Shown: positions 45,397 to 56,692 of the stretch, piece by piece
How the letters are laid out: each line of letters opens with the position of its first letter
Numbering within the stretch: position 1 is the first letter of the stretch
Assembly (NCBI RefSeq): GCF_018362975.1
Contig: NZ_CP074371.1
Location: 6,572,001 to 6,636,000, forward strand
DNA: 64,000 nt
Origin: Nocardia tengchongensis
GTDB lineage: Bacteria; Actinomycetota; Actinomycetes; Mycobacteriales; Mycobacteriaceae
Reading direction: 5' to 3'
Position numbers and translations under genes: made by a program
The notes under the pieces: generated by a model
Database searches by the model: none
Told to the model about the DNA's origin: nothing
The model's input: only the letters and a program-made list of their open reading frames with translations

Positions 45397-46355
45397 TGTG
45401 GTTCCTGTTCGTCCCTCATAGGTGAGGAGTCAAGGAGGGCCAGCGCGGTCGCCGCCAAGGCGGGATCCGCGCCGTCCACCCATCGCACCCGCTGATCTCG
45501 GCGGAACCACGACCGCTGTCTCCGGACATAACGCCGGGTGCCGATGAAGGTGCGCTCCTGAGCTTCGTTCAGGTCGTATTCGTTGTCCAGGAAATCGAGG
45601 ACTTGCGCGTAACCGATGGCGCGGCGGGCGGTTTGGCCGTGGCGCAGGCCGTGCGGGAGCAGACCCTCGACCTCCTCGACCAGACCCGAGTCGAACATCT
45701 TCGCCGTGCGCAGTTCGATGCGGGCATCCAGTTCGGCGGTATCGCGATCGACACCGATAATGACCGTCCCCCAACGGGGTTCACCAATCTGCGGAGCCGA
45801 CGCCGCGAACGGTTTGCCGGTGAGTTCCACCACCTCCAGCGCGCGCACCATGCGACGGCCGTCGGTCGGGAGAATCGTGCTCGCGGCCACCGGATCGGCC
45901 TGCTTCAGCGCCTCGTGCACGGCGACGGTGCCACGATCGGCCAGCACCGTCTCCCATTTGGCGCGGATCTCCGGATCGGTGGCCGGGAAATCCCAATCGT
46001 CCAGCAGCGCTTGGACGTACATCATGGAGCCGCCGACGATGACCGGGGTGCGGTCGCGCGCCATGATCGCTTCCACGTCCGCGCGGGCGGCGGCCTGATA
46101 CGACGCGACGGTGGCGGTCTCGGTGATGTCGAGGACGTCGAGCTGGTGGTGCGGAATACCGCGGCGCTCGGCGATCGGCAGTTTCGCGGTGCCGATATCC
46201 ATGCCGCGGTAGAGCTGCATGGCGTCGATATTGACGATCTCGCCGTTCAGACGCTGGGCCAGGTCCAGTGCCAGGTCGGATTTGCCTGTGGCGGTGGGGC
46301 CGACGACCGCGACGGGGCGGATCGCGGCGCTCGGCGGAGTGTCGGTGCCCGTCAC
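45393..46355 (-). CDS. miaA: tRNA dimethylallyltransferase
   Basis: 320 aa from GTG 46355. P-loop [15 protein letters not shown] near the N-terminus, [16 protein letters not shown] (substrate region), and [18 protein letters not shown] near the C-terminus. Adds dimethylallyl to A37 of UNN-reading tRNAs, the substrate of MiaB. Its start overlaps the preceding gene's stop by four bases and its stop overlaps the next gene; this is the conserved Mycobacteriales order. Confidence 0.97.
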   Translation of the reverse strand: MTGTDTPPSAAIRPVAVVGPTATGKSDLALDLAQRLNGEIVNIDAMQLYRGMDIGTAKLPIAERRGIPHHQLDVLDITETATVASYQAAARADVEAIMARDRTPVIVGGSMMYVQALLDDWDFPATDPEIRAKWETVLADRGTVAVHEALKQADPVAASTILPTDGRRMVRALEVVELTGKPFAASAPQIGEPRWGTVIIGVDRDTAELDARIELRTAKMFDSGLVEEVEGLLPHGLRHGQTARRAIGYAQVLDFLDNEYDLNEAQERTFIGTRRYVRRQRSWFRRDQRVRWVDGADPALAATALALLDSSPMRDEQEPQ

Positions 46356-47164
46356 GGGGTAGCCCCGTTTCCGGCGCCGAGGGCGCGCGGCCGCCACACG
46401 CTGACGTGGTAGGCGACGCCGAACGGGGCTGCGGCGTAGCGGGTTTCGACCTCGGGATCGGCGGCGTCGGCGGCGAACAGGCCGGCCAGCGCCTGGAATG
46501 CGGGGCGGCCTTCCACCTCGACCTCGGCGCACAGCGCGGTGTCCAGGTCCGCGAGGGCCTGACGGTCGCCCGCGCTCAGGGCGCGATCGATGGTCTCCTG
46601 CACGCCCTCTGCACGCTCGTCCAGGTATCTCGGGGCTTTCAGCGACATCGTCGCCGCGCCGTCGGCCACCACCAGGACACCGACTGGTTCGTTCACTGCG
46701 TCGAGTTCGGCTCGGACCTCCCTACCCAGGGCCAGGCACTCGTCCGCGCCGGCGTCGGCCGGGATCAGGCGGCATTCGGCGATCGCGTCCGGCGCGACCT
46801 GCTCGCGCAGCCAACCCGCGATGAGCGCGGGCAACGGCAGCATCGGGTCCGCGACAAGTCCTGCGGCGACACGCTCGGCCACCGCCCCCGCCAAACCAAC
46901 CTGGCGGTCCACGCCGTATCCCCGGAATGTGCCCACCGCATCCGCACCGATCACGCCACCGGAATCCGCCGCGCCCGAACCCGCCCCCGATTCCGCCACG
47001 CCGAGTACGACCCACCGCGACGCGCGGGCGGCCAGTTCCCCGGCCGCCGCGAAGACCGCGGCTCGCAGTTCCGCGACAGCCCCCTCGACGGCCGCCCCGG
47101 CCGCGCCCTGGAGTTCGGGTACCAGCACGGGCGGCGAGGGGACCAGTGACGCAACACAGAACAC
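46352..47164 (-). CDS. Conserved Ala-rich protein, extradiol-dioxygenase-like (Rv2728c-type)
   Basis: 270 aa from GTG 47164, start read as [17 protein letters not shown]. The sequence resembles class III extradiol ring-cleavage-like proteins: [10 protein letters not shown] near the start and [17 protein letters not shown] toward the middle, Ala-rich throughout. In Mycobacteriales this gene always sits next to miaA. No catalytic metal-binding set was clearly identified, so the function is unknown. Confidence 0.78.
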   Translation of the reverse strand: MFCVASLVPSPPVLVPELQGAAGAAVEGAVAELRAAVFAAAGELAARASRWVVLGVAESGAGSGAADSGGVIGADAVGTFRGYGVDRQVGLAGAVAERVAAGLVADPMLPLPALIAGWLREQVAPDAIAECRLIPADAGADECLALGREVRAELDAVNEPVGVLVVADGAATMSLKAPRYLDERAEGVQETIDRALSAGDRQALADLDTALCAEVEVEGRPAFQALAGLFAADAADPEVETRYAAAPFGVAYHVSVWRPRALGAGNGATP

Positions 47165-47338
47165 GCCGTCAACCGTAGCGCTACCGCACCTCACCAGCCC
47201 CACCCCGGCCGATCGCCGCGCCGCCGAAGCGGGCTCAAAGACAGCATTTCGCATCTCAGCCTGGTTGAATGGGATGAGCTAGACCGATGAGCTAGGGCGT
47301 AACCAGGCAGCCGTGACGCGCGGCAGGGACGAGGAGCT

Positions 47339-48775
47339 ATGACCGACAACAACGGAAACGAGAAGGCTACCCACCCGGAGTCGACCCCGACGCCCCAGCC
47401 CGGCGCCGCCGTGCCTGCCCCGAGCGTGAGCGCCACGCCTTCACCGGCGGCTGCCGCCGCACCCCGCCCGGGGGGCCCGCGCCGCAAACCCGAATCTCCC
47501 AAACCGCACGCCATGCCCGGCCCGGCCGTCGCGCATCCGCACCCCGTCGTGGTGCCCAGCGTCAGCGACCCCAGCCAGTGGGGACGGGTCGACGAGGACG
47601 GCACCGCCTGGGTGAAGTCCGCCGACGGCGAGCGGGTGATCGGCTCCTGGCAGGCCGGTGACGCCGCCGAGGGCCTGGCCCACTTCGGCCGCCGCTACGA
47701 CGATCTGGCCACCGAGGTGGCGCTGCTGGAGGCCCGCCTGGCCGCCGGCACCGACGCCCGCAAGACCAAGACCGCCGCCACCGCGCTTGCCGAAACGTTG
47801 CCGACGGCCGCGGTGATCGGCGATCTGGACGGTCTGACCGCTCGGCTGCAAGCCATCATCGAACACTCCGACGAGGCGGCCGCGCACGCCAAGGAGGAGA
47901 AGGACCGCACCCGGCACGAGCAAACCGAGCGCAAAGAAGCCCTGGCCGCCGAGGCCGAGCAGATCGCCAACGAATCCACCCAGTGGAAGGTCGCCGGCGA
48001 TCGGTTGCGCGAGATCCTCGACGAGTGGAAGACCATTCGCGGCGTGGACCGCAAGGTCGACGACGCGCTGTGGCGTCGCTTCTCCAAGGCCCGGGAGGCG
48101 TTCAACCGCCGCCGCGGCGCCCACTTCGCCGACCTGGATCGGGAGCGGGCCGCCGCCAAGGGCCGCAAGGAAGAGCTCTGCGTCCGCGCCGAGGAACTGT
48201 CGGGCTCGACCGACTGGTCCGGCACCGCGGCCGTCTTCCGCGACCTGCTGACCGAATGGAAGGCCGCCGGCCGCGCCCCCCGCGAGGCCGACGAGCAGCT
48301 GTGGCGCCGGTTCAAGGCCGCTCAGGACGTCTTCTTCGCCGCCCGCAACTCCGCGGCCAGCGAACGCGACCACGAGTTCGAGCAGAACGCTTCCCTCAAG
48401 GAAGAACTGCTGAAGGCCTACGAGCACATCAACCCCGACACCGGACTCGACGCCGCCCGCAACGGACTGCGCGAACTCCAGGAGAAGTGGGACGCCATCG
48501 GCAAGGTGCCCCGCGAGCGCATGCACGACCTGGAATCGCGTCTGCGCGCCATCGAGAAGAAGGTCCGCGAGGCCGTCGACGCCCAGTGGCGCCGCACCGA
48601 CCCCGAGGCCATGGCCCGCGCCGCCCAGTTCCGCGAGCGCGTCGCCCAATTCGAGGAACAGGCCGCCAAGGCTCAGGCCGCGGGCAAGACCCGCGACGCG
48701 GAGAAGGCCCTGGAACAGGCCAAGCAGTGGCGCGAATGGGCCGAGGCCGCCGAAGGCGCGGTCAGCCAGCGCTGA
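47339..48775 (+). CDS. DUF349 coiled-coil protein
   Basis: 478 aa. A Pro/Ala-rich N-terminal tail (residues 1-70) precedes a long helical region with repeated DUF349 units, each with a WKxxG-like core: [66 protein letters not shown]. Divergent from the miaA-side operon, codirectional with none of its neighbours. Function unknown; charged coiled coils suggest a structural or nucleoid-associated role, which is speculative. Confidence 0.85.
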   Translation: MTDNNGNEKATHPESTPTPQPGAAVPAPSVSATPSPAAAAAPRPGGPRRKPESPKPHAMPGPAVAHPHPVVVPSVSDPSQWGRVDEDGTAWVKSADGERVIGSWQAGDAAEGLAHFGRRYDDLATEVALLEARLAAGTDARKTKTAATALAETLPTAAVIGDLDGLTARLQAIIEHSDEAAAHAKEEKDRTRHEQTERKEALAAEAEQIANESTQWKVAGDRLREILDEWKTIRGVDRKVDDALWRRFSKAREAFNRRRGAHFADLDRERAAAKGRKEELCVRAEELSGSTDWSGTAAVFRDLLTEWKAAGRAPREADEQLWRRFKAAQDVFFAARNSAASERDHEFEQNASLKEELLKAYEHINPDTGLDAARNGLRELQEKWDAIGKVPRERMHDLESRLRAIEKKVREAVDAQWRRTDPEAMARAAQFRERVAQFEEQAAKAQAAGKTRDAEKALEQAKQWREWAEAAEGAVSQR

Positions 48776-48953
48776 CGGACGATCGCCTGGGTTGCCTTGC
48801 AGCCCAGGCGATCCCGGCAGGCTGCGGCCACTGATCCCCCCTCGCGCGGGACGCCTGCACCACCGCTGCGGCCCCCGCAGCCTCATTGAGCACGATCTCA
48901 GCCAAGGCATTCAGCTCTCCGAGCTCGGCCATCCCGACCTCGACACTGGACAT
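48762..48953 (-). CDS. Possible small hypothetical protein
   Basis: About 63 aa if started at ATG 48953 ([20 protein letters not shown]); overlaps the DUF349 stop by 14 bases on the opposite strand. Helical pattern, high G+C third positions, no known family. Could be spurious. Confidence 0.3.
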   Translation of the reverse strand: MSSVEVGMAELGELNALAEIVLNEAAGAAAVVQASRARGDQWPQPAGIAWAARQPRRSSVSAG

Positions 48954-48998
48954 ATCGGCCTGGTACCCAGCCATCTCGGCCCAGCCCCCGTGCAATGA

Positions 48999-49042
48999 AA
49001 ACAGCCCGGCGGCAACCTGATTCGGTTGCCGCCGGGCTGTTT
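48999..49042. terminator. Strong bidirectional terminator hairpin
   Basis: A 19-bp perfect stem (AAACAGCCCGGCGGCAACC and complement) with 6-base loop TGATTC, followed by TTTs in both directions. It lies between the plus-strand DUF349 gene and the minus-strand membrane-protein gene and should end both transcripts. Confidence 0.9.
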
Positions 49043-49074
49043 GGTCTTTGTGGCGTTGCGCCGGAGAGGTCAGC

Positions 49075-49797
49075 TCATTCTTCGCCGAAGAGGCGGCGGC
49101 GCTGCTGTTCCTCGGCCTTGGCCTCGGCCAGGCGGCGCTGTTCCTCGGCGGCCAGCTGCACCGAGGTGCGGGCCCACACCACGCGGACCCAGTGGAAGGT
49201 CAGCACGATGATGGCGAGGGTGGCGACGATCAGGCCGACGCCCGGACCCGCGCCGTGGTAGTTGCCCAGGCCGGGGGTTTGGCGGTGCCAGATGGACAGG
49301 ACACCGAAGACGCTGCCGACCGCGGAACCGGCGACGGCGATCCAGGCGAGCAGCCAGCGGCGGGTGATGAGCGCCAGCACCGAGAAGCCGATACCGAAGA
49401 CCACGACGAACCAAACGAACACCCGCGACGGCAGACCGATGTGGTCGGCCTGGGCGACGGTGTCGTAGAGCAGCACGTCGAAGCCGCGGGTCTTGCCCGC
49501 GTGCGGCAGCACCAGCGAGGCCAGCAGCACGAACACCGAGCCGGCCACGACCATGGCGCGCATGCCCGGGTCGATCTCACCGGCGATCTTGCGTTCGACG
49601 GCTTCGAGGTCCGCGCGGAACTGCTCGAAGTCCTGACTGTCCTCGGCCGACTTCATGCTCTCCTCGTTCGCGTCGGGCGCCTGCTGCGACGCCGTATCCG
49701 ATTGTGCTGCTTCGTCTTCCGGCTGCTCCGGCCGGTCACGAGGCTCGTCGGAGCCAGTGGGCTGCTGCTCGGTCATACCGCTGCGATCCTCGCTCAT
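49075..49797 (-). CDS. Conserved membrane protein (Rv2732c-type)
   Basis: 240 aa from ATG 49797 (49776 also possible). An acidic, Gln/Pro-rich N-terminal region (about residues 1-75) precedes four or five hydrophobic segments (MVVAGSVFVLLASLVLPHAG; VFVWFVVVFGIGFSVLALI; LLAWIAVAGSAVGSVFGVL; VGLIVATLAIIVLTFHWVRVV) and a charged coiled-coil tail (RRLAEAKAEEQQRRRLFGEE). The gene sits next to miaB in mycobacteria too. Unknown function. Confidence 0.8.
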   Translation of the reverse strand: MSEDRSGMTEQQPTGSDEPRDRPEQPEDEAAQSDTASQQAPDANEESMKSAEDSQDFEQFRADLEAVERKIAGEIDPGMRAMVVAGSVFVLLASLVLPHAGKTRGFDVLLYDTVAQADHIGLPSRVFVWFVVVFGIGFSVLALITRRWLLAWIAVAGSAVGSVFGVLSIWHRQTPGLGNYHGAGPGVGLIVATLAIIVLTFHWVRVVWARTSVQLAAEEQRRLAEAKAEEQQRRRLFGEE

Positions 49798-50007
49798 GCC
49801 GTGGTTGTCGCGTTCCCGCACAGCGCTCGCGCGCGCAGTCGCGGATTGGTCGGCGGCGTGCCGGGCGGAGTCCCCGTGACGACGAATCCGCTGCACGTCC
49901 CCCAGCGATCCTGCCCTATGACGCTGCGTAGTTGTCAGTGGCCCCACGATTGAGCGCGCACCGCTGTCATCCCTGCCGGGGTGGCAGCGGAACCCGCTAC
50001 CCGCTCG

Positions 50008-51534
50008 TCAGTCGCCGCACGCGGAGCCACAGCCCGCCGCCGCAGTTTCCACCACGACCGGCGCGCCGATGCTGGGCAGGCCCAGGCCGACGCCGATCGG
50101 CGCGGTCTTGGGCGTGATGCCCTGCTCGTGGGCGTCGCCGGCCCGGGTGCGGCGATGGGTCAGGATCTCCCCGTCGGCGATCAGGTAGTGCGGGGCCGCG
50201 CCGGTGACGTCGATGGTGACGATGTCGCCGGGCCGGATCTCGCTGCCCGCGGCCGGGTTCACAGTCGGGCGGAAGTGGACCAGGCGGCCGTCGCGGGCGC
50301 GGCCGGACATGCGGGCGGTCTTGTCGTTCTTCTTGCCCGCGCCATCGGCGACCAGCAGTTCGACCGTCGAGCCGATCAGCGCCTGATTGCCTTCCAGGGA
50401 AATCTGTTCCTGCAACTCGATCAGCCGGTCGTAGCGTTCCTGCACGACCTCCTTGGGCAGCTGGTCGGGCATGGTCGCGGCGGGGGTACCGGGGCGAATC
50501 GAGTACTGGAAGGTGAACGCGCTGGTGAACCGCGCCTGCCGCACCACGTCCAGGGTGGCCTGGAAGTCCTCCTCGGTCTCGCCGGGGAAGCCGACGATGA
50601 TGTCGGTGGTGATGGCGGCGTGCGGCATGGCCGCGCGCACCTTCTCGATGATGCCGAGGAACTTGGCGCTGCGGTACGAACGGCGCATCGCCTTGAGCAC
50701 CCGATCCGAGCCGGACTGCAACGGCATGTGCAGCTGCGGGCAGACATTCGGCGTCACGGCCATGGCCTCGATCACGTCGTCGGTGAATTCGGCCGGGTGC
50801 GGGGAGGTGAAGCGGACCCGCTCGAGGCCCTCGATATTGCCGGTGGCGCGCAGCAGTTTCGCGAAAGCGCCACGGTCGCGCGGCTCTTCGGGGTCGGCGA
50901 AGGAGACGCCGTAGGAGTTCACGTTCTGCCCCAGCAGCGTGACCTCGAGCACGCCCTGCTCGACCAGCGCCTGCACCTCGGCGAGCACGTCGCCCGGACG
51001 CCGGTCGACCTCCTTGCCGCGCAGCGCCGGCACGATGCAGAACGTGCAGGTGTTGTTGCAGCCCACCGAGATCGACACCCAGCCCGCGTACGCGGACTCG
51101 CGCTTGGCGGGCAGCGTGGACGGGAACGCCTCGAGCGATTCGATGATCTCGACCTGGGCCTGCTCGTTGTGGCGGGCCCGCTCCAGCAGCACCGGCAGCG
51201 AGCCGATGTTGTGGGTGCCGAACACCACATCCACCCAGGGCGCCTTCTTGACCACGGTGTCGCGGTCCTTCTGCGCCAGGCAGCCGCCGACCGCGATCTG
51301 CATGCCCTCGCGTTCGGCCTTGATCGGCGCGAGGTGGCCGAGGGTGCCGTACAGCTTGTTGTCGGCGTTCTCACGCACCGCGCAGGTATTGAATACGACC
51401 AGGTCAGCGGTATCGCCGGCCACGGCCTTGACGTAGCCGGCGTCCTCGAGCAGACCCGAGAGTCGCTCGGAGTCGTGCACGTTCATCTGGCAGCCGTAGG
51501 TGCGGACCTCGTAGGTCCGGGCCGGGGAATTCAC
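50008..51534 (-). CDS. miaB: tRNA-2-methylthio-N6-dimethylallyladenosine synthase
   Basis: 508 aa. UPF0004 domain with three Cys ([25 protein letters not shown]), radical-SAM domain with CNNTCTFC (about residue 156-163), and TRAM-like C-terminal domain ([19 protein letters not shown]). It methylthiolates the i6A37 made by MiaA. A Gly/Cys tail ([11 protein letters not shown]) is a small odd addition. GTG start; divergent from gluA. Confidence 0.97.
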   Translation of the reverse strand: MNSPARTYEVRTYGCQMNVHDSERLSGLLEDAGYVKAVAGDTADLVVFNTCAVRENADNKLYGTLGHLAPIKAEREGMQIAVGGCLAQKDRDTVVKKAPWVDVVFGTHNIGSLPVLLERARHNEQAQVEIIESLEAFPSTLPAKRESAYAGWVSISVGCNNTCTFCIVPALRGKEVDRRPGDVLAEVQALVEQGVLEVTLLGQNVNSYGVSFADPEEPRDRGAFAKLLRATGNIEGLERVRFTSPHPAEFTDDVIEAMAVTPNVCPQLHMPLQSGSDRVLKAMRRSYRSAKFLGIIEKVRAAMPHAAITTDIIVGFPGETEEDFQATLDVVRQARFTSAFTFQYSIRPGTPAATMPDQLPKEVVQERYDRLIELQEQISLEGNQALIGSTVELLVADGAGKKNDKTARMSGRARDGRLVHFRPTVNPAAGSEIRPGDIVTIDVTGAAPHYLIADGEILTHRRTRAGDAHEQGITPKTAPIGVGLGLPSIGAPVVVETAAAGCGSACGD

Positions 51535-51772
51535 TCAACCAGGGTAATAGCTGCTCGGCGGAGGCCCTAAACCCGTCCATGCCGCGCGACCCCGGACCCC
51601 GCGGCGGCCCCGCGAATGGTCGGGGAATTGTCGCCGGATCAACGGCTGACCGGGCGAAGTGGTCTCGGCGGCATCAATCGCTGGTTACGCGCGGGTGTCG
51701 AGTCCCGGCACAATGCGGGCCGGACCGGCAAAGACGAGCATTTCGGGCGCAAGGTGGTTAGGGTCACTGGTC

Positions 51773-52540
51773 ATGACCGACGTGGCCGATTCCACCAGCA
51801 CTCCCGCGCCGATGATCTCGATGCGGAATGTGGACAAGCACTTCGGCGCGCTGCACGTCTTGCGTGACATCAATCTCGAAGTGCCCAAGGGGCAGGTCGT
51901 GATCGTGGTGGGACCTTCGGGCTCCGGCAAGTCGACATTGTGCCGAACCATCAACCGGCTGGAGACCATCGACTCCGGTGAGATCGCCGTCGACGGTGTG
52001 AAGCTCCCCGAGGAGGGCAAGGCCCTCGCGAAGCTGCGCGCCGACGTGGGCATGGTGTTCCAGCAGTTCAACCTGTTCGCGCACAAGACAATTCTCGACA
52101 ACGTGATGCTCGCGCCGGTGAAGGTGCGGCGCCTCGACAAGGCCAAGGCGCGCGCCCGGGCCCTCGAATTGCTCGACCGGGTCGGTATCGGCAATCAGGC
52201 CGACAAGTACCCGGCGCAGCTCTCCGGCGGACAGCAGCAGCGCGTGGCCATCGCCCGCGCGCTGGCCATGGATCCCAAGGTCATGCTGTTCGACGAGCCC
52301 ACCTCCGCACTGGACCCGGAGATGGTGTCCGAGGTGCTCGACGTCATGGTGCAGCTGGCCAAGGACGGCATGACCATGCTCGTCGTCACCCACGAGATGG
52401 GCTTCGCGCGCCGCGCGGGCAATCGGGTGCTGTTCATGGCCGACGGGCAGATCGTCGAGGACACCGAACCCGAATCCTTCTTCACCGCACCGAAATCGGA
52501 TCGAGCCAGGGATTTCCTGGGCAAGATCCTCTCCCACTGA
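51773..52540 (+). CDS. gluA: Glutamate ABC transporter ATP-binding protein
   Basis: 255 aa from ATG 51773 ([10 protein letters not shown]). Walker [11 protein letters not shown]-loop VFQQFNLF, signature LSGGQQQRV, Walker [15 protein letters not shown]-loop VTHEMGF. It powers import of glutamate through GluC/GluD in the conserved gluABCD operon; spaced 22 bases before gluB. Confidence 0.95.
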   Translation: MTDVADSTSTPAPMISMRNVDKHFGALHVLRDINLEVPKGQVVIVVGPSGSGKSTLCRTINRLETIDSGEIAVDGVKLPEEGKALAKLRADVGMVFQQFNLFAHKTILDNVMLAPVKVRRLDKAKARARALELLDRVGIGNQADKYPAQLSGGQQQRVAIARALAMDPKVMLFDEPTSALDPEMVSEVLDVMVQLAKDGMTMLVVTHEMGFARRAGNRVLFMADGQIVEDTEPESFFTAPKSDRARDFLGKILSH

Positions 52541-52562
52541 AACTGAGAGAACAGGACGTTCG

Positions 52563-53402
52563 ATGAGGATCAACCCCGCGCTCAGGATTGCCGCCGGTGT
52601 GGCTGCCCTGGCCCTGGCTGTCACCGCCTGTGGCGGCAGCAGCAACAAGACCGCCAGCCAGCACGCGGCCGACGGCAAACTCACCATCGGCATCAAGTAC
52701 GACCAGCCGGGCCTGGGCCTGCACAACAAGGACGGCAGCTTCAGCGGGTTCGACGTCGATGTCGCCACCTACGTGGCCGACAAGCTGGGGGTGAAGGCGG
52801 AGAACATCACCTTCAAGGAGTCGCCGTCGGCGCAGCGCGAGACGCTGATCGAGAACGGGCAGGTCGACTTCATCGTCGCCACCTACTCGATCACCGACAA
52901 GCGCAAGGAGAAGGTCGATTTCGCGGGCCCGTACTTCCAGACCGGGCAGTCGCTGCTGGTGCGGTCGGACAACACCGACATCACCGGGCCGGAATCGCTG
53001 AACGGCAACAAGAAGCTGTGCTCGGTGAAGGGCTCCACCCCGGCGCAGAACATCAAGGACAAGTACGTCAGCGCCCATGAGGTGCAGCTGATCACGTACG
53101 ACACCTACTCGCTGTGTGTCGAGGCGCTCAAGTCCGGTGCGGTCGACGCGGTCACCACCGACGACATCATCCTGCGCGGTTACGCGGCGCAGTCGCCGGG
53201 CGCGCTGAAGGTGGTCGGCACTACCTTCACCGTCGAGAAGTACGGCATCGGCGTCAAGAAGGGCGACACCGAGTCGCGCGGCAAGATCAACGACGCCATC
53301 GACGCCATGATCACCTCCGGTGCGTGGAAGGCCGCGCTGGAGAAGGAATTCGGCGCCACCGGCTTCCAGGTGCCGGAGCCGCCGAAGGTCGACCGGTACT
53401 GA
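52563..53402 (+). CDS. gluB: Glutamate-binding lipoprotein
   Basis: 279 aa. Lipobox LAVTACG (Cys23) gives a membrane-anchored extracytoplasmic receptor. SBP family-3 fold: KLTIGIKYDQPGLGL, FSGFDVDVATYVADKLG, QVDFIVATYSIT. Ligand predicted to be glutamate from operon and homologues. Followed 91 bases later by gluC. Confidence 0.95.
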   Translation: MRINPALRIAAGVAALALAVTACGGSSNKTASQHAADGKLTIGIKYDQPGLGLHNKDGSFSGFDVDVATYVADKLGVKAENITFKESPSAQRETLIENGQVDFIVATYSITDKRKEKVDFAGPYFQTGQSLLVRSDNTDITGPESLNGNKKLCSVKGSTPAQNIKDKYVSAHEVQLITYDTYSLCVEALKSGAVDAVTTDDIILRGYAAQSPGALKVVGTTFTVEKYGIGVKKGDTESRGKINDAIDAMITSGAWKAALEKEFGATGFQVPEPPKVDRY

Positions 53403-53493
53403 TCCACGGACTCGTGCCGGGTGAGTCCACGCAGTATCTCGTCGTGAAATCACCTGGCACGCTTCGTTTTCCGATCGGAGGAATGGGGCAGTC

Positions 53494-54174
53494 GTGTTCG
53501 ACTTGATCTCCAGCTATCACACCAAACTGCTCGACGCGTTCTGGGTGACCATCAAGCTGACGGCGTATTCGGCGTTCTGGGCGCTGATTCTGGGCACCAT
53601 CGTCGCCGCCATGCGGGTGTCGCCGATTCCGATCGCCCGCTGGATCGGCACGTTGTACGTCAACATCATTCGGAACACGCCGCTCACGCTGATCATCGTG
53701 TTCTGCTCGCTCGGCCTGTACTCCACGCTCGGGCTGCGGCTCGCCGCGGAGGGGCCGAACAGCATCTCCGAGAACAACTTCCGCTTCGCGATCCTCGGAT
53801 TGAGTGTCTACACCGCGGCTTTCGTATGCGAGTCGCTGCGGTCGGGCATCAACACGGTGCCGTTCGGGCAGTCCGAGGCGGGGCGATCGCTCGGGTTCAC
53901 CTTCGGGCAGAACCTGCGGATGGTGGTGCTGCCGCAGGCGTTTCGCGCGGTGATCGCGCCGCTGGGCAGTGTGCTCATCGCGTTGACCAAGAATTCGACC
54001 ATCGCCTCGGCCATCGGCGTCGGTGAGGCCGCGCTACTCATGGCGGAGATGAACGAGAACGAGGCGGCGGTGCTGAACATCGGTGCCATCTTCGCGCTCG
54101 GGTTCGTGATTCTGACCCTGCCGACCGGCCTGTTCTTCGGCTGGCTGGCCAAACGATTCGAGGTGGCGCGATGA
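53494..54174 (+). CDS. gluC: Glutamate ABC transporter permease
   Basis: 226 aa, GTG start, five or six hydrophobic segments. The EAA loop reads [21 protein letters not shown], which contacts GluA. His/Glu/Asp family permease type ([21 protein letters not shown]). The stop overlaps the gluD ATG (ATGA). Confidence 0.94.
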   Translation: MFDLISSYHTKLLDAFWVTIKLTAYSAFWALILGTIVAAMRVSPIPIARWIGTLYVNIIRNTPLTLIIVFCSLGLYSTLGLRLAAEGPNSISENNFRFAILGLSVYTAAFVCESLRSGINTVPFGQSEAGRSLGFTFGQNLRMVVLPQAFRAVIAPLGSVLIALTKNSTIASAIGVGEAALLMAEMNENEAAVLNIGAIFALGFVILTLPTGLFFGWLAKRFEVAR

Positions 54175-55082
54175 CCACGGCGTCCGTGCTCTACGACGCG
54201 CCCGGACCCCGGGCGCGGCTGCGGTACCGGATCTACTCGGTGTTCGCGGTGGCGGTCGCGGCCGCGGCGCTGTGGTTCGTGTACCGCGGACTCTCCGACA
54301 AGGGGCAGTTCACCGCCGCCAAATGGAAGCCGTTCACCGAGAGCCAGGTGTGGAGCACCTACCTGCTGCCGGGTCTGCGCGGCACGCTCGAGGCGGCGGC
54401 GCTGTCCATCGTGCTGGCGCTGGTGCTGGGCATGCTGTTCGGCATTCTGCGCATGTCGGACCATCGGGCGATCCGCTGGTTCGCCGGTGTGGTGGTGGAG
54501 ATCTCGCGGGCCATTCCCGTGCTGATCCTGATGATCTTCCTCTACAACCTGTTCGCCAAGCAGAACGTCTTCCCCTCCGATCAGCTGGCGCTGGCGGCCG
54601 CGGTGACCGCGCTGACCGTCTACAACGGGTCGGTCATCGCCGAGATCGTGCGCTCGGGTATCCGCGCGCTGCCCAAGGGGCAGAGCGAGGCCGCGGTCGC
54701 GCTGGGCATGCGTAAGACGCAGGTCATGGTGTCGATCCTGCTGCCGCAGGCGGTCACCGCCATGCTGCCGGCGCTGATCTCGCAGATGGTGGTGGCGCTC
54801 AAGGATTCCGCGCTGGCCTACCAGATCACCTATCTGGAGATCGTGCGCTCGGGCGCGCAGCTCGGTGCGGCCGAACAGAATCCGATCCCGTCGCTGATCG
54901 TGGTCGCCATCATCATGATCATTCTCAACTACACGCTGACCGTGGTCGCGACCCGCGTCGAGAAGTGGCTGCGCACCCGCAAACACGGCTCACGAGCCGT
55001 CGTCCCCGCCGCCACCATCACCGCTCCCCCCGGCATGGACGCCCTCGTCTCCGACGTTTCCCTCCAGAAACCGCAGAACTGA
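54171..55082 (+). CDS. gluD: Glutamate ABC transporter permease
   Basis: 303 aa, overlaps gluC by four bases. About six hydrophobic segments with EAA motif [21 protein letters not shown]. The cytoplasmic N- and C-terminal tails are longer than in gluC, with an Arg-rich C-terminus ([10 protein letters not shown]). Last gene of gluABCD. Confidence 0.94.
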   Translation: MTTASVLYDAPGPRARLRYRIYSVFAVAVAAAALWFVYRGLSDKGQFTAAKWKPFTESQVWSTYLLPGLRGTLEAAALSIVLALVLGMLFGILRMSDHRAIRWFAGVVVEISRAIPVLILMIFLYNLFAKQNVFPSDQLALAAAVTALTVYNGSVIAEIVRSGIRALPKGQSEAAVALGMRKTQVMVSILLPQAVTAMLPALISQMVVALKDSALAYQITYLEIVRSGAQLGAAEQNPIPSLIVVAIIMIILNYTLTVVATRVEKWLRTRKHGSRAVVPAATITAPPGMDALVSDVSLQKPQN

Positions 55083-55141
55083 CCCGCGCGGCTTGCCCGA
55101 CCGCCGGACAAGCCGCGCCCCCAGCTCGCATACTGAATTTC

Positions 55142-55420
55142 ATGACCGAAGACGACAGCGCTCGAAGAGAATTCGTCTTCGGGCTCCTCCTGGCCACCAT
55201 CGCAACCGGACTCTTCGCAGGCCTCACCGCCCTCGCCGCAGTCCTCGGCTCCGTCCTGGCCTCCGACGGCCTGGCCCGCATCCTCGCAGCCCGCCACACC
55301 AAACCCACCACCCCCGAATCCTCCCCACCCCCACCCGCTCCCCGAGCCCATCGCCACACCAACCACCGCCACGCCCGGCGCGCCCTCTCCACTCGCCGCC
55401 CCGGCGGCGTCCTGCACTGA
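55142..55420 (+). CDS. Small membrane protein, unknown
   Basis: 92 aa from ATG 55142, 59 bases after gluD and in the same direction. One long hydrophobic stretch (FVFGLLLATIATGLFAGLTALAAVLGSVLA, residues 11-40) that may be one or two helices, then a Pro/His/Arg-rich tail. No family recognised. May be co-transcribed with glu operon. Confidence 0.5.
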   Translation: MTEDDSARREFVFGLLLATIATGLFAGLTALAAVLGSVLASDGLARILAARHTKPTTPESSPPPPAPRAHRHTNHRHARRALSTRRPGGVLH

Positions 55421-55455
55421 CGCGAGAACCGTCGCCCCGCCTCTATGGTGGATCG

Positions 55456-56012
55456 ATGGAACAAGACCGACCGGACGGTCACTCCCGGGCGCAGCGGAGT
55501 TCACCTACTCCCCCATCGGCGCGACCGCACCCGCCGACGCCACCTGGACCGCCACGGCGCCCGGATTCCGGCAGTTCGAACGCACGACGGTCATCGGCCA
55601 CGGCGCAGATCATTGGGAACGCGCGAGCGAAGAACTCCTCCACTGGGGTGTGAAGCAGCGCAGCGGCTTCCGAGTCACCCCCCTCGACAGCCCCGACACC
55701 CGCGCAACGACCGGCGCGAACTTCCGCATCACAGCCGGCCGGGCTCCCTTCACGATCCACGAGCCCGTCCGCGTCGTATCGGTCGTCGACACCCCCACCC
55801 GCCGCGGCTTCGCCTACGGCACGCTCCCCGGCCACCCCGTCTCCGGCGAGGAAGCCTTCATCCTCCACCTCACCCCCGACGGCACCATCCACCTGACCCT
55901 GCGCTCCCTCACCCGCCCCGCACCCCAGGGCCCTTGGCGCACCGCCTTCCCGATCCTCCTACTCGCCCAACGCTATTTCCGCCGGCGATACCTGCGCGCG
56001 CTGTCGACCTGA
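55456..56012 (+). pseudogene. DUF1990 family protein, frameshifted
   Basis: A short ATG frame (MEQDRPDGHS, from 55456) must join the next frame at about 55483-55489 (ACTCCCGGGC) to give one DUF1990-like protein of about 186 aa: EFTYSPIGAT, HWERASEELLHWGVKQRSGF, RVVSVVDTPTRRGFAYGTL, GHPVSGEEAFILHLT. Without the missing base the second frame lacks any start before GTG 55650. Family function unknown. Probably intact in the organism if one C was missed. Confidence 0.7.
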
Positions 56013-56021
56013 CCGAGCAGC

Positions 56022-56680
56022 TCAGACGCTGGAGCTAGCGGCGACAAGGTCGTAGGCGTTGGCGAATGCGGCGGACCAGCTGGGGTCGGAGGATTCGCGT
56101 TCGAAGGCGTGGAACAGCCTGGTTTGCAGTGATTCCCGCGTAATCCACTCACGGATTGCCGGGTCGAGGCGGGTTGAGAATTGGGCGCCTTCGATGAAAG
56201 TAGCCAAATGGCGGTCTGCCGACTGACCGGTGGTTTCGTCCCAGATCGCCAGGAATCGGGTCGGGGACAGAGTTGCGGCGGTCAGGGACGGAGGAAAGAC
56301 GCAGCGTCGTGGAAGGCACCTGTGCGGGATGGGAATTCGGACAGCAGGACGCGCCACGTCTGGTCCAGGAATCTGTCGACGGCGTTCTGTTCGGCGGGCG
56401 ACCAGGATCGCCAACTCAGGTTGGCGAGCTTGCCGAGGATGATGTCCGGGTCGAGTTCCTCGGTTGTGACGAGGCGTTCGAAGAGCAATGGAAGCAGCGC
56501 TTTCGCGTCGCCAGCGGTGCCGATGGTGTTGCCCAGTTTGAGGCTCAACCAGAAGAGGTCGGCCTCGCCGACGCGCACCGGCGGGCCGCAATGTGGGCAT
56601 CGCTCCAAAACGAGCCGCCTGGGATAGCGGGCGAACGCCTGCTCCAGGTCGTGCAGGGCGGCTGCGATGCCGACGGTCAT
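56022..56680 (-). pseudogene. Conserved hypothetical protein, frameshifted
   Basis: From ATG 56680 a frame reads 132 codons (ARYPRRLVLERCPHCGPPV; DLFWLSLKLGNTIGT; SWSPAEQNAVDRFLDQTWRVL) to SFLRP and stop at 56282; the adjacent frame continues SLTAATLSPTRFLAIWDETTGQ to the stop at 56022. Adding one base near 56283-56295 gives about 219 aa in one frame. The CPHC pair suggests a metal or redox site. Unrecognised family seen widely in actinobacteria; function unknown. Confidence 0.65.
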
Positions 56681-56692
56681 CGGCCGATTCTG

